Positions 31,601 to 42,698 of a stretch of DNA of 64,000 bases are shown here, in pieces. The stretch comes from Euglena gracilis (Eukaryota; Euglenida; Euglenophyceae; Euglenales): the NCBI GenBank assembly GCA_039621445.1, contig CP154957.1, forward strand, positions 16,050,947-16,114,946, read 5' to 3'. A program made the translations under genes and the position numbers. The notes under the pieces are model-generated. The model had not been told where the DNA came from. It saw nothing but the letters and a program-made list of their open reading frames with translations, and did no database searches. The stretch's first letter is position 1, and each line of letters starts with the position of its first letter.

Positions 31601-31932
31601 TTACTGGAGAACGAATCCCGGTCTTCCTCGGGGTCATTGTCCATGGGAACAATGACACCGGCAGTGTCCGGGACCACCAACCGCATTTCAGCGGACCAAG
31701 GTAGTTCTGGGATTTCTCCCAATTGTGGAGGGGGGGGCAAGTCCCGAATGGGGCTTACCGGTGGTAGGGCCGGTGGGGGTTGGAAAAAACAAGGTGTTTC
31801 CAACCCGTCCTCGTAAGGGGGGGGCTCTGTAGGCAATTGGGTGCCAAAAGGCACTAATTGCCAGTCCCGTTCGGGCATTCTGCCAACTTGTGAGTCAGAC
31901 TCCGCAGAAGCGGAGGGGGTCCATAGACCCAT
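28636..31932 (-). CDS. gag: B1 Gag: long coiled coil and capsid region
   Basis: ATG at 31930-31932. About 1,100 codons with one in-frame TGA at 29050-29052 replacing a Trp codon (B2 has TGG). N-terminal 90 residues are Pro-rich. A very long heptad-rich segment follows (about residues 110-740, with repeated LQTA-NAEL units), predicting an extended coiled coil. A low-complexity stretch with ESRNR repeats is encoded by tandem cgcgattc (29285-29340). The C-terminal capsid-like part contains GDPTTWKQFWRD and EFIDCLPKEEKERARQLVIRN. The coiled-coil expansion is far larger than in typical Ty3 Gag proteins. Confidence 0.82.
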
Positions 31933-31977
31933 TGTAGGGTTATGTTGTACAAAAATGCGGCTGTTTTAACGGTGGGT

Positions 31978-32346
31978 CCGCGAATGCGGGTTGGGTCCGT
32001 AGACCCTTGGAGGGGGGGGTACCGCCGTAGCGGCTTGGGTCCGAAGACCCTTGGAGGGGGGGGGAACCGCCGAAGCGGCTTGGGTCCGAAGACCCTTGGA
32101 GGGGGGGGGGGGCACCGCCGAAGCGGCTTGTTGTATGGGGGGCACCGCTAATGCGGTTTGGGTTCGAAAACCCAGTTGTGGGGGGGGTACCGCCGAAGCG
32201 GCTTGGGCGTCCGCCCCTTGTATGGAAAAATTTTCCACCGCAGAAGCGGCTTGGGCATCCGCCCCTTGTGGATAAAAATTTTCTGTCGCTAAAGCGACTT
32301 GGGCATTCGCCCCTTGTAAAGAAAAATTATCCGTCGCCGTAGCGAC
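31978..32346 (-). promoter_or_regulatory. Array of 17 short hairpins in the B1 5' leader
   Basis: Perfect 4-7 bp stems with mostly 4-nt loops at 31978-31989, 31993-32006, 32022-32033, 32037-32050, 32067-32078, 32082-32095, 32115-32126, 32144-32157, 32160-32173, 32190-32201, 32205-32216, 32223-32237, 32238-32249, 32253-32264, 32285-32298, 32301-32312 and 32333-32346. On the sense strand eight are canonical c(UUCG)g or c(UACG)g tetraloops. Most are followed on the plus strand by TTGG, TTGTA or TTGTG. The array lies between primer site and Gag start, where packaging and translation signals usually sit. Confidence 0.85.
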
Positions 32347-32647
32347 TTCGTCTGCATTCTGCAGTCCCCGAAGCGAACCTATTAACAAAGCGTAGTTAAT
32401 AGGTGCGCTTCCAGTGTGTGCATGTGCACTTTGCATTTCAGATGAAAAATTGTGAAAAAGTTTGTGAAAATCGTAAAATTTGTAAAAATTGTAAAAATTT
32501 GTGTGAAAAGACCCAAAAAGATAAGCAAAGGTGGGGGCTCAGAAGCTTTGTGATGCAGCCGTAGCCACTTGTGCCCCTGAGACACCTCGCCCGTGCTTAG
32601 GCGCCTTTTTCTGAGTTTTTCTTTGGTCGTTCGACCGTTAAACCTAT
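32347..32647 (-). other. B1 leader next to the primer site
   Basis: Non-coding. It includes an AT-rich run with repeated aaaatttgtaaaaattgta (about 32450-32510). The stretch beside the primer site resembles the B2 leader beside its triplicated primer sites. Confidence 0.6.
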
Positions 32648-32657
32648 TCTGCTACCA
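32648..32657 (-). promoter_or_regulatory. B1 primer-binding site (initiator tRNA-Met)
   Basis: The plus strand reads tctgctacca directly against the 5' LTR; the sense strand TGGTAGCAGA pairs with the 3' end of eukaryotic initiator tRNA-Met. Zero spacing confirms the LTR edge at 32658. Confidence 0.9.
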
Positions 32658-33089
32658 AGTGTACGTCCCACCCCGGCTTTTCTACTTATGCTTTCCTCCC
32701 AAAAAGCCCGTGGGTGGAGTAACAATAAAATTTGCTTCCCTTTTCCCCTTTTGAATGCAACGCACACAAGCAGAAGAATTGGTGGGACCGCAGTCCCTTA
32801 TATGAAAGTGACTTTGGCTATTTCGAGCTTTGTAAAAGAAAGAAATAAAACTTGTATTCAAATGGGACTTCGCCCTCAGAAATCTAAAAGAGAATTGCAA
32901 AGCACCAAACCCAATAACCTTGAATTAGGAACCAGTTACTTTCGCTAAGCTTTCGCTAGCTCTGAGATTCTCTCTTTGTCTTATGCTTTAACCATGCCAC
33001 TGTGTACAGCCCGGCCGTAGCCAGGTTGTAGGCCGTAGCCCCTTGTATCTGGTACACAGTGCCATGGCAGAATGGCTGCCTGGTACACA
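32658..33089 (-). repeat. B1 5' LTR
   Basis: 432 bp, same length and termini as the 3' LTR, about ten substitutions apart by eye and no indel. It carries the same GGGAC-CGCA-GTCCC and GGC-CGTA-GCC hairpins (the first at 32784-32797). The transcription start should lie here; no confident TATA box assigned. Confidence 0.92.
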
Positions 33090-33094
33090 TTAGG
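33090..33094. repeat. Right target-site duplication of B1 (TTAGG)
   Basis: Matches 15253-15257 exactly; B2 pol sequence resumes immediately after it. Confidence 0.9.
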
Positions 33095-33809
33095 CTGATT
33101 TTGGACGCTGACCTGCACTCTCGATGACTGCGGAAACCGCCAGGGTTCCATCCCTGGGCTACCGAGCTTCGGACTCCGACTGCCGACTCCGGACTCCGGA
33201 CATTCCGAATGAATCGAAGAAACCCACACGAAAAATTATTTCTTGTAAGGGGGGTGCATCTATAACACGGTATCACCCCAAAATTTATCAAACGCGTTGG
33301 AGTGTTGTGACCAATGGCACGGCAAAGAAGCACGCGCTTCGGATGAAAAGGCATCGATTTCCAATGCCAAATCACAGGAATCAGCCATTGTCGCGGTTTT
33401 GGAAAACCAAGGTTCCAAAATGCGATATTGACCAAAATTGAAAGCACTCCATACGCTTCTCGCGTATTCATGCACCGGATTTCCGGGGTGGATTGAAGAA
33501 ACACACCGAATGGATCCACAAACATGCGGGCTGTCTTGCACAACCTTAAGGGTTAATCACAAAGAAGTTTGGACAGGCTGGAATTTTCCCCATTCTGCAT
33601 CAAATTCGTACCAAGTGTGATCAAGATTGTGATTAGTAGTGACACATTTCGCGTTTCCGGACAACGAGGCTAATCCGCGTTTTTGGAGTACTCGGTGTGT
33701 CTCCGCGCATTGCGGGCTACAACAACGTGTACCGTTGGGGTGAGGATTCAGTTTTCGAGACGGCAATTAATGTTGGATTTTTAACTAAACATCCACAATC
33801 GAAATCCGA
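33095..33809 (-). pseudogene. B2 region upstream of RT, Dam-like remnant
   Basis: Broken frames match the B1 527-codon segment. One piece (33541-33260) reads FNFGQYRILEPWFSK and IDAFSSEARASLPCHWSQHSNAFDKFWGD, then stops before the region matching the HPP motif. It joins B2's left piece once B1 is removed. Confidence 0.75.
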
Positions 33810-34857
33810 TTAGGTGGAAATTCTCCCGCAGTGCACACATTGGAAGTAAGTGTGGTGGTGTGACGGGTGTGCGTGTAAGTGGGTGTCGGTGGCATTAGCC
33901 GGTGAGTCTTGTACATGTGTTCCAAGGTTAGGCACGACTTGTGGGAAACGGAGTGGTGGTGTAGCTCGGCGACTACTCGACACCGTATGTACTGCAGGCC
34001 TTTGAGCTTTCGTCATGTAACCCCGTAAAACGGCGGCGGTACCGCTACTCGCTTGCCCTACCTCATGTGGAACGCATGTACGTGTATCGTTGGGTAGGGG
34101 GGAGGCTTTCTCCGCACCCCGGGTGTGAAAAACGGTGGTTGGTGTGGTGGATAACGTTTTTTCCATTGTGGTTAACGGTGTTGGTAAAGTGGTGGTCGTC
34201 ATGGTGGACGCCAACGGAGACGGTGGTTTTGGTGGCAAAAAAGAAGTGGGTGCTGTGCGCAAACCGTGGGATTGACAATCCACAACCAGTCGGTACTGGC
34301 GTAAAAATGGGTATCCTAAAATTACATCAGACCTACGCATTCCAGACATATTCGTGAAATGTTGCAATTGTGGGGGGGGTGAGTGATGCTTGGGAATGAT
34401 GGCGAAGAGTATCTCGAGCACACATCCCAAATCACTCCCGGACATGGGGGTGTTATCCGCGGTCGTAATATTGATCGGTTTCTTGGCGCTTACCGAGAGA
34501 GGGGTCGGTATGAACCCAAACCGAAAAAGCAGTGCAATGCGACAACCAGTGTCAATTAAAACTTGAACTTTGGTGGAAAATTTTTGAATGCGGATTTCCG
34601 CTTGGACGAGTAATTCCATTTGTGCTACGCAAAGTGAAGGGTCTGGCGGAAACACGTTTGCATGCCAACTTTCCATTGAACCCTTTCTTACTTTGCTCAT
34701 CATACCGAGCGGAAAAGTGGAGTGGGTGCAGGGGACCCGAAATAATTCCGTGGACCGACCGTGAAGGCTGATGGGCAGGGGGGGGGCAAGGTTGATCAGG
34801 CCTTACCTCCATCTGTTCATTAGCCCAGAGGTCCGTGCCCTCGAACCTCGGGCTCCT
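33810..34857 (-). pseudogene. pro: B2 aspartic protease and linker
   Basis: 297 open codons (34703-33810) with the active-site loop DTGCRIALLF, the motif SDVILGYPFLRQYRLVVDC, a Thr/Pro-rich linker and the Cys motif CVHCGRIST at the end. This segment is continuous where B1 has an indel. The upstream end reaches the family's in-frame TAG at about 34858-34860. Confidence 0.8.
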
Positions 34858-36519
34858 CTACTCCAATTCCGAACCGGCCGCATAGCCAGCAACGAGCTTT
34901 TTGTCCGCAATAGATGGAATTCAATGAGCGCACCGCCATTCTGGCCTCATTAAATTCACTGTTCAAGGTCTCATCCCCCTCCCTTCCCGAAGCCGGGGTG
35001 TCCTCCTCCAAACAAGATATTTTGCCGGTTGGAGGAGTAACCACGTTCCTGCGGCGCTTACCGGATTTTCGTAGCCGGGCCGTGAACGATATCTGGGAGG
35101 TTTGGGTGAGTGGTGGTACTTGAAACCATAAAGTGAACAACGGGATTTGTGACGGGATTCCGCATAACGGGGAGAACTGTATTCCGTTCTACCGTCACAC
35201 CGTCGTGGTGAACGGGTTTCCCGTCGACCATGACTGGCGCACCGGGGTTTCCCCGGTGACTCGCGCGAAGAGGATGATCCACTTCGCGAACGAGATCGTG
35301 AAGAATCGCGATTGAAATCCTGTTTCGGGTAGGACGACCAGGTGACCGACCGCGGGAAGGACGGGTTTCCTAACCATAACGCGTTGGTGACTTGGGCCTA
35401 CTACCGCTAAAGCGGTTCTCCAAAGACCGTGAAGTGCCTGATTGCCGTGAAGACGCCAAGGAACCCGATCTCGTGAGGAGGTCGAGCACCTTGGACTCTG
35501 AATACGCTTTCGTGCATCGTGATTCGGGCATTACCGAGACATATGACCAGATTTATTGCACAAAACGCACAGTTTATCCGTGCCTTGGTCCGAATAACCC
35601 TGATTCCGCGTTCTCCGTCCAGTGGTGGGTGACCTTGATGACGTGGGTGATTTCTGCAACACATTAACCGCACCCGCAGGGATTCCCGCGGTGGGATGTG
35701 TTTGGAAAGCTGACAGTATTTGCCCCAAAACTTGTGTGAGCTTGAGCTGCTTTGACACACAATGCCAACTTTGGGCAAGAACATCTCATGCCCCGCCATC
35801 TCCCGGCGATGGGTATTCTCCACGAGGGATGGTGTGAAATGCAACAAGACCGCATCGAATTGTTCGCGCATTTGCCTCTCGCTAAGTTCATCAACTTCGG
35901 GAGCAAGTGCTAACCATTTGGCATACCAAAGGTCAACAGATTTACATTTGCAATCCGGTGGCACGCTTTGTCACCATTTCTTTTGCAGGGTAATCCTGGT
36001 GACCAGGATTGAATTGGTTGAAGCGTATAGCTCAGCCAGGTGATCAAAGGATACGGCATTATGTATCACCAACTGACGTGCGCGCCCTCGCTCCTCCCTC
36101 GGTAGGCAATCGATGAATTCCGTCTTGACTACCTCGGTATTCTGATCTTGGGTGTGTCCCTTTAGTGCCCAGTAGAACTCCCAGTCCCGAAAAAAATGTC
36201 TCCAGGTGGTTGGATCCCCGTCACATTGGGGTTTCACCTTGTTCGCGATTGTGATGGCGCCCTTGAAATCTCTCTGAGTAACCCGCTGACCCTCGGTGGT
36301 ATTCCAGGGGTTTGGGTCCGGGTAATTCCTATCACCAAACGCATTTCGCGGTTTTCCGCTCCAAGTGTGACCCGTGCAGGATTTCCCGCACCAAGTGTAA
36401 GGTGGGCAGGATTTTCCTGCGGTAAACGCGAAAAATGTGGTGAAATTTCTCCGATGGGTGATCTTGTATTCCAGAACCCGTTGGTGGTGGGTAAAATCGC
36501 GAACGAGACGCATGACCAA
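34858..36519 (-). pseudogene. gag: B2 nucleocapsid and capsid remnant
   Basis: Pieces in several frames match B1. A capsid segment at 36519-35971 reads GDPTTWRHFFRDWEFYWALKGHTQDQNTEVVKTEFIDCLPREE. Further capsid sequence lies at 35964-35800, one knuckle reads CVLCNKSGHMSR (35560), and an Arg-rich region ends in ELE-TAG near 34860. The Trp codon lost to TGA in B1 is intact here. Confidence 0.8.
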
Positions 36520-38465
36520 TACCAGGTGTGGGGTGTTGGCTCATTCCTCGTACAAGGTTGGAATGTTTTTTTTCTTGGTGGAGACTCGAATTTTCGAGCG
36601 GTGTATCAATTTCCACATCGGAAATGTCCTCTGAAAAGTGGGTTTGTGGTGTGGGCAAATGTAAAGGTGGTACAATTCGCTTTTTCGCGGGTGGTTGTAC
36701 CAAGATCACGGTGTAAGTAGTGATTCCTACTCCAGAAACGGTGTTTTGAGAACGTGATTCCAGGACATTTGGATTACCAACCGCAGCGCTTACCGCGGTG
36801 GGTGGTGGCACAACCGGTACCGGAGTGGACATTTTATCCAAAATCGCGGACAAGTCATGCACCGTTTCTTCCAAATGTTCCACCAAATGGAGTTGGTCGC
36901 AAATACGGTCAACCTCAGTCTCCAGTTGCCTAATGTGTTTGCGGTAACTGAAAAACCTTCCAAGCGTGGAAACTTTTCAGAAACCGAGTGTAGGTCTTGG
37001 ACAAGCTTTCCTTGGGACTCCTCCACATTCCGGACTTGTCCCGCACGCACTTTTATGGAATTTGAGACAGTCTGAAATTGGTTTGGTGTCTTTGTAGGGG
37101 TTTCCGCGGTGGTGCTCTAATTTTCCGCGATTGGCATTTCCAACACCGCAGAAATTCGTCCATCCAACCCTGAAACTTCAGCTTGCATGGCTCGGGCATT
37201 CCGATTCACAGAATCCTCAAGCTGATTCAGACTCGTGCAAATTGCTTGCAAGGTTTCCTTGTTGTCAGCAATCACTTTGTCGTAAAAAAAATGCGAAATT
37301 CTGGTGACTCGGATATTCGAGCGCACGAAATAGTGGGAAGTGAGCGCATTTCCGCTAATGTGGTGGACAACAAGGTAAAACGAGTTTGCAATTCCCCAGT
37401 ATCGGCTTGAATACTACTCATGTCGGGAATTCGTTTGGAAAGTGCGGAAACATTCTCCTGCAAAACGACAACGCTGACATTAATACCTCCAATGTCCGTT
37501 TGCAGTTGTTGTTGCCCGAAATACAACCGCTGTGCGCAATCCGCAATTTTCGCGTTCAGGGAGGTAAATCCATCCTTATTTGCGCACAATGGCAGGATTT
37601 CTGCTGCAAGTGTAGGATTCGTTCCTCCAGAAGCTGAATTTGTGTATGGGGAACAAAATTTTCTTGCACTTTCGCCTGAAATTGCTTCAAATGCTCGACT
37701 TCCGAGCACAGATGCAAAATCCGTTGTTGGGCTTTTTGGAAAGAAGTAGTGCGTGTTGCAAAATGCTCAAGCGCGACAAAGTTACCGATTTCTGGCATTT
37801 TAGGGGTCGCATTTTGCGCGTGTAACTGTTGCTGCAATTGCAGTAGTGGTGTTGAACAAGATTCCATATTGGTAAAAAGATGGGTTGTATTATCTTGCAC
37901 ATGCAGAAACTTGGAATCATTCCGAGTTTCTGCTTTATGCAGTGTTTCACTGATTTTTTGGAAATTTTGTGGGAGTTGGATGCGCAAAATACTGTCAACA
38001 CTTTCTCGAAAATGCTGAACGTCTTTCTCCTCTCTTTAAAAATTGTTTTGGCAATGTTTGCGATCTCCTGCAAATAATTTCAGCAATATTCCAGTTTGGT
38101 GTTGACAACCCTTTGATTGTCCTCATTGAACTGCAAAACCTTGTTGGTCATGGTTGCACATTCCGCAACGCATTGGTGGACACGAAAAATGTGCTTACTC
38201 AGCGAGTGATCCGCTGGGAGTTGACCGAGAATTCGGTAAACATCACCGGGGGTGAGGTTCTCCCTCAAATCATCACCGTAGTCCTCTAGAACGGAAACGG
38301 CACCAGAGATTTCCGGGATCCCCAGACGCATATCTGGATTCCATGGCAATGTAGATAAAACCGCCGTTTCTGCGGGTAACCCTGGCAATGCACGAAATGG
38401 TGTGGGGGTGGGAATTGAGCGGGGGGGGGGTTGGAAAAAACACGGTGTATCCACCGAGTTGCACT
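36520..38465 (-). pseudogene. gag: B2 Gag coiled-coil remnant
   Basis: Interrupted frames align with the B1 coiled coil and N-terminal region. One reads ETAVLSTLPWNPDMRLGIPEISGAV, against ELPWSAEMRLVVPDTAGV in B1. It stops at 38465 where T1 is inserted. Confidence 0.75.
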
Positions 38466-39050
38466 TGTCGGTGGGGGGTTTTAAGAAAAAGGAAAGGTAT
38501 AAGGGTGAATCGGAAACGAAAAAAATGAAATAATACCTGAGTAATGGAGTGCCCTGACCGATTGGGTCTCCTTCTTCACCGTCCCCCACCTACGGTCACC
38601 ACCCAGCACCAGGGTATTTTCAAATAAAAAGAGCACCTGTGGGGCTCAGGGGCGGAAGCCCGGCTTTTTGCCCCCAGTCAGTGTCTGGGTTGGCATACCG
38701 GCGAAGGATCCAAAAATGTTGAACTGAAAATGGCTTTTTCTGCCCTTGAATCCAAAGAAAACAACAGAGAAAAACCTTTTTAGCATGGACTTGATTCAAA
38801 AGGCAAAGCACACACAAGGAACCTGCACTCCTTGGTCAGGCACACCTGTGCTTGCAGTGGGTGAGAGGCACATACAGACAATAATTTTGGAGTGGAATGC
38901 CTTGCTCCTTCATTCTTTTCTTTTGTATTTCAAGACATGCAACATTTTGCTCACCTTCCAATAGACTTCTGGAGCTTCCTACCCACTGGGTGAGTCCTGT
39001 CGCAGGGGAGCATGTTGAGAAAGCGGCTGTCGGCGGGCCGACAGCCGACA
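38466..39050 (-). repeat. T1 3' LTR
   Basis: 585 bp from TGTCGG to CCGACA. Near its right end a perfect 10-bp stem with a CGGG loop lies at 39024-39047. Matches the other T1 LTR and both T2 LTRs. Confidence 0.87.
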
Positions 39051-39062
39051 CCCCCTCCCCTG
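39051..39062 (-). promoter_or_regulatory. T1 polypurine tract
   Basis: Sense strand reads AGGGGAGGGGG directly before the 3' LTR. T2 has the equivalent tract at 58136-58147. Confidence 0.75.
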
Positions 39063-42000
39063 CGACGTTATTCGGACGAATTTTTGCCCCCCTCCCTGAA
39101 TGGACCAAAACTCATTATTTTTAAGGTTGGGCAGTTTTTGCCCCTGTGGGCATTGTCTTTTTTGAAGGGGCTGTGTTGCCCCCCCCCCCCCACAAGCAAC
39201 GGGTGCTTTTAGGGGCATCTGGAAAATCAGATGTTGACGGGGCCAGCCCCTTCCACCACCGGTGGAAGGGAGAAAGAAACGTCCCACAAAAAAATGTGGT
39301 GGAATTCTTGTTCTTTGCTGAGTCCGAACTTGTGCATGCATAAGGAATATGGAACCCTTGAAAGAATCGAAAACAAAAAAACTACGGGCACACATCCCCC
39401 CAGGCCTGTCCCTCACACTCCCTCTATTAAAATGTCCCTTTGGCAGTGTTCAAAAACATTTTCCTTGGTGAGGAAGGAAAGAATCAAAACAATAACATCT
39501 GAACGTTGATTTTTTGTGAAGAAATGAAACTCTTTGTAATCAGGGACTTGGCTCACAGTGCCCGGCATAATTCTTTGACTGGGTACAAAAAAGGAAGAGC
39601 GAATCATTCCTTTCCAGTGAAGAGAAAAAATGGATAACAGAGGTGAGGAATAGCGAGGAGGTCAGAAGGGTTTTCGGTTAGATGGGAATAGTGTACAAAT
39701 GGTGTGCCGGTTCGTGCGCGTGTGCGGGTGTGTGTTTTGTGTGTTTGCACGCCCACTTCCTTGTCGTGCATTCCAACCGAAAATGACTGGGTCAACTTCT
39801 TTGTTGAACGCAAAGAGAACAGGGTTTCACATTCGCCCTCAGCAACTATCTCACAGGGCTTGAGTGTCCACGTGGACGCTTTTTTTGGTTGTCCACAACC
39901 AGGCCCTGTAGACGGAGGAGGGTCCACCCACCCCTCCTCCCCGAGATCGAATATTCCATGAAAATTGCAATTCTCAAAATCCAAATTCAATCGAAAAACC
40001 GAGTCTGCGAAATCCGAACTGGGTTTCCTCCTTTTTAGAAAAGTCAAAGTTTCCAGGTTTTTCCAACACAGATGAATGTTCTATCAATACAGGGCCTACA
40101 AAAGCCCTCAAAAAATCCAACCAGGAATTATAATGGCCCACACCAACATCAGTCACACACGTCCCAGAACATTTGTGTCTCACAGTTCCGTGACAACCAA
40201 CCGATCTGTCTCCCCCCCTCCACGGCAACACAGCCGTGAGGGTCGGAAGTTCCCCAGAAAATTCAAAAATTCCCAAGAATGCGATTCTCCAGGAATATTC
40301 TCACTGCCCCCCCCCTCCCCATTCACACGGGGCAATCGGGGTCAAACGACTTGGCAAACAGAAAAAAAACACAAACATTCAAATCCAAGTCTCTCAGCCA
40401 AGGCGATTCTTCGCTGCCCCCCCCCCAAACAAGAGGCAATGGGCATAACCTGGCTCCAGCCTCCAAACCCAAAAAAAAGACACACGCAGGCCGTCATGTC
40501 CAAACCGAATGAAATCAAACACCACCACTCAACTCCACCATATGTCTAAAGAGGGGGCTTCTCATTTCCAAACCGATTGCAAAACAAAGTTCAGCTCCAC
40601 AAAAGCCGAATTAGTCACAGGACAAGCCCCCCCCCCCCCCAAAGCACACGGGGTGGGGTGGCAGGGGTCCAGAAACTTGGAAATCGTGGCCCGAGCCGAA
40701 ATCTACCAGCATCCAAAACTCAGAAAAATTTGAACGCTCAATCCACAGGCTCGGCACCCTAAACAAATTAGTCAACAACTATTTTGGTGCAGTCAGCCAA
40801 ATGAACCCCCCAAATGATGGGAGAACCCATTAAACATTTGCATTCCTCCGAAATTCTTCACTGGAGGAAAAATAAGCTGATTCTTGCACCCAGGCAGGCA
40901 GCCCCCCCCCCCCGTACGGCGAGGCCACACCGCTTGGCGAAAGTTGAACTGTCTCAGAGGGGGAGAATAAATCCTGAGCCCTGAATCAAAACCAAATCAG
41001 TCAAGGCTTCGACACACCGAGGCCAAGCATTCACTTCCCAGCTGGGAAACAATACCACTTCAAGTTCCAACCGTGGAGATGAAATACTGCTCGTTGTTGT
41101 CCAAATGCTCAAATTCTTCAGATAATTCTCCACGGTGAAATTCACGAACTTGCTCCTTGTTGTTGAGTTGAAAACCTCACGACGAAAAAAATCAAACAAA
41201 AACGGCAAACACAACAGCAAGCATCCACAAAAGCTGTACCCAATGGCTGACATGGCTCACCATTTGGCCAAAAAAAACACACAGAACAAGGGAAAAATGA
41301 GCTTTGCCCAAAGTATCTTTCCAAAAATATACTGGTGGAATTTTTTTCCTAACAGGCTTGGCAACATAACCAAATTTCACGAAACAAAATTTTGGCGATT
41401 ATTCAGCTGAACAGCAGCCTCCGGAATGGGGCTCTCAGAAAATGCAACCACCCATGTGACTCAACCAAATGAATCTCCTTTCAAGTTACACAGAAAATGG
41501 TCTGGCCAAACCACCTCCTGTGTGTGTTCCCTTGTCAACCCAACGGTTTAGAACTTGGATTACTCACCAAAAATTGCCCAGGTCCACCAAAAACAACACC
41601 ACTGAACTGAAACTGAACCAGTGAACTCAGGATCCCTGGGCCCTTAAGTGTGTGTCGACGGGGGCGTCTGTTCCTCCCGGATTTACACACCCCGTTCCCC
41701 TCTTCGACCAGTCACTCCCAAAATGGACGAAAATTGCCTCTGCCTGCCAGTGTTCGATAGAGGTCTTATTTTCCCCTCGAAACGGCAATTACCTAAAACC
41801 AAACTGGGCTGCCTCAATGGAAGCACACCGAAACTGAGTGAAACAACAAAACTGTGAAGATGGAACAGGTCGATGCACGTCCCAGACAGGAAAAAAGTCA
41901 CTGAACAAACCAGCAAACCTCTCCCAAAAGATGGACTCGGAGCCCACAAATGCATGGGACCAGCATACAAACCCACTGAAATGATGTCCCAACCTGTGGA

Positions 42001-42687
42001 TTGAGCACCTGCCATACCTTGCAGTGAACTCACCCTGATCAACGTTAAACTGGGACTGGCAAAACAAAAAACTTTTGGAACTGTTTGTCTGGCTGCTTGA
42101 GCACAAGTAAATGGGTACTGTGCACCCCAGAGAAAACGGTGTTTGTTAAGAATGACATGCTCCAAGCATTCTGAGGTTTATCCGAAAAAATACACAACCA
42201 GAAAACGATGAAAAACTTGAATCACTGGTGAAAAAAACTTGAACTTTCCAGCCAAAACTGTAAAACGATCAATGAAAATGAAAACCTGAAAATGAAAATA
42301 CTGCTAGAAAAAATATCTTACAGATTGGACTCCGCAGTTCGTTCAAAAAGCACAGCCTGCTTTGGGAAAAAAAGTTGCCGAAAATAAGACACTGACGAAA
42401 CCACAAGCCACAGAAAAAAAAAATGCCACACGACAGCAACCTGCAGCTCAGAGCTTGGTTCACGTCTAACACTCAATTTGGCCCGTTCTCCTACCACTGG
42501 GAAGTGCAAAAACATGGGCCATTTTCAGTGTCCATTCCGCCCAGAGCCTTGCTCACAGATTGACTCCATTTCATTTGCAAACCACCAGATGAAACACTCA
42601 TTCATCCACGACGATTTAAGCACAAAATGGTGCACAGATTCCACAGATTTAAAACACACTCTGCTCGACACAGCCCAACAGCAAATT
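39063..42687 (-). other. T1 interior, no recognised gene
   Basis: Contains C/G homopolymer runs (39180-39191, 40414-40424, 40627-40640, 40905-40914). Minus-strand open frames at 40047-39604, 40276-39974 and 42165-41683 have similar-looking counterparts in T2 (59331-58636 and 63094-62672), but match no family I know. Whether they are protein-coding is unresolved. Confidence 0.5.
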
Positions 42688-42698
42688 TCTGCTTACCA
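42688..42698 (-). promoter_or_regulatory. T1 primer-binding site
   Basis: Plus strand tctgcttacca abuts the right LTR. It matches initiator tRNA-Met (tctgctacca) with one inserted base; T2 shows the same design (ctctgcgtacca). Confidence 0.6.

Larger units (their letters stand above)
15258..33089 (-). mobile_element. 17.8-kb Ty3/gypsy chromovirus-like element 'B1' with extra genes
   Basis: Two 432-bp LTRs, a perfect 5-bp target duplication, a primer-binding site abutting the right LTR and a polypurine tract abutting the left LTR define a complete minus-strand insertion. Gene order 5' to 3' is hairpin-rich leader, Gag, nucleocapsid, UAG, protease, Dam-like region, RT, RNase H, integrase-chromodomain, ORF-X, ORF-Y, 3' LTR. 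The LTRs differ at about ten positions (near 97.7% identity by eye). The coding part carries several lesions, so the copy itself is defective. The extra genes lie where retroviruses keep env, but nothing env-like is visible. Confidence 0.9.

Noticed and set aside
31978-32346. CRISPR-like array
   Set aside because: Units are short hairpins with differing stems and no constant repeat-spacer spacing, within an LTR element leader in a eukaryotic context.
15258-33089. RIP-like or deaminase hypermutation as the cause of TTGTA enrichment
   Set aside because: Some sites fit TGCAA to TACAA, but others differ by several bases and amino acids, and most of the coding sequence is still open.
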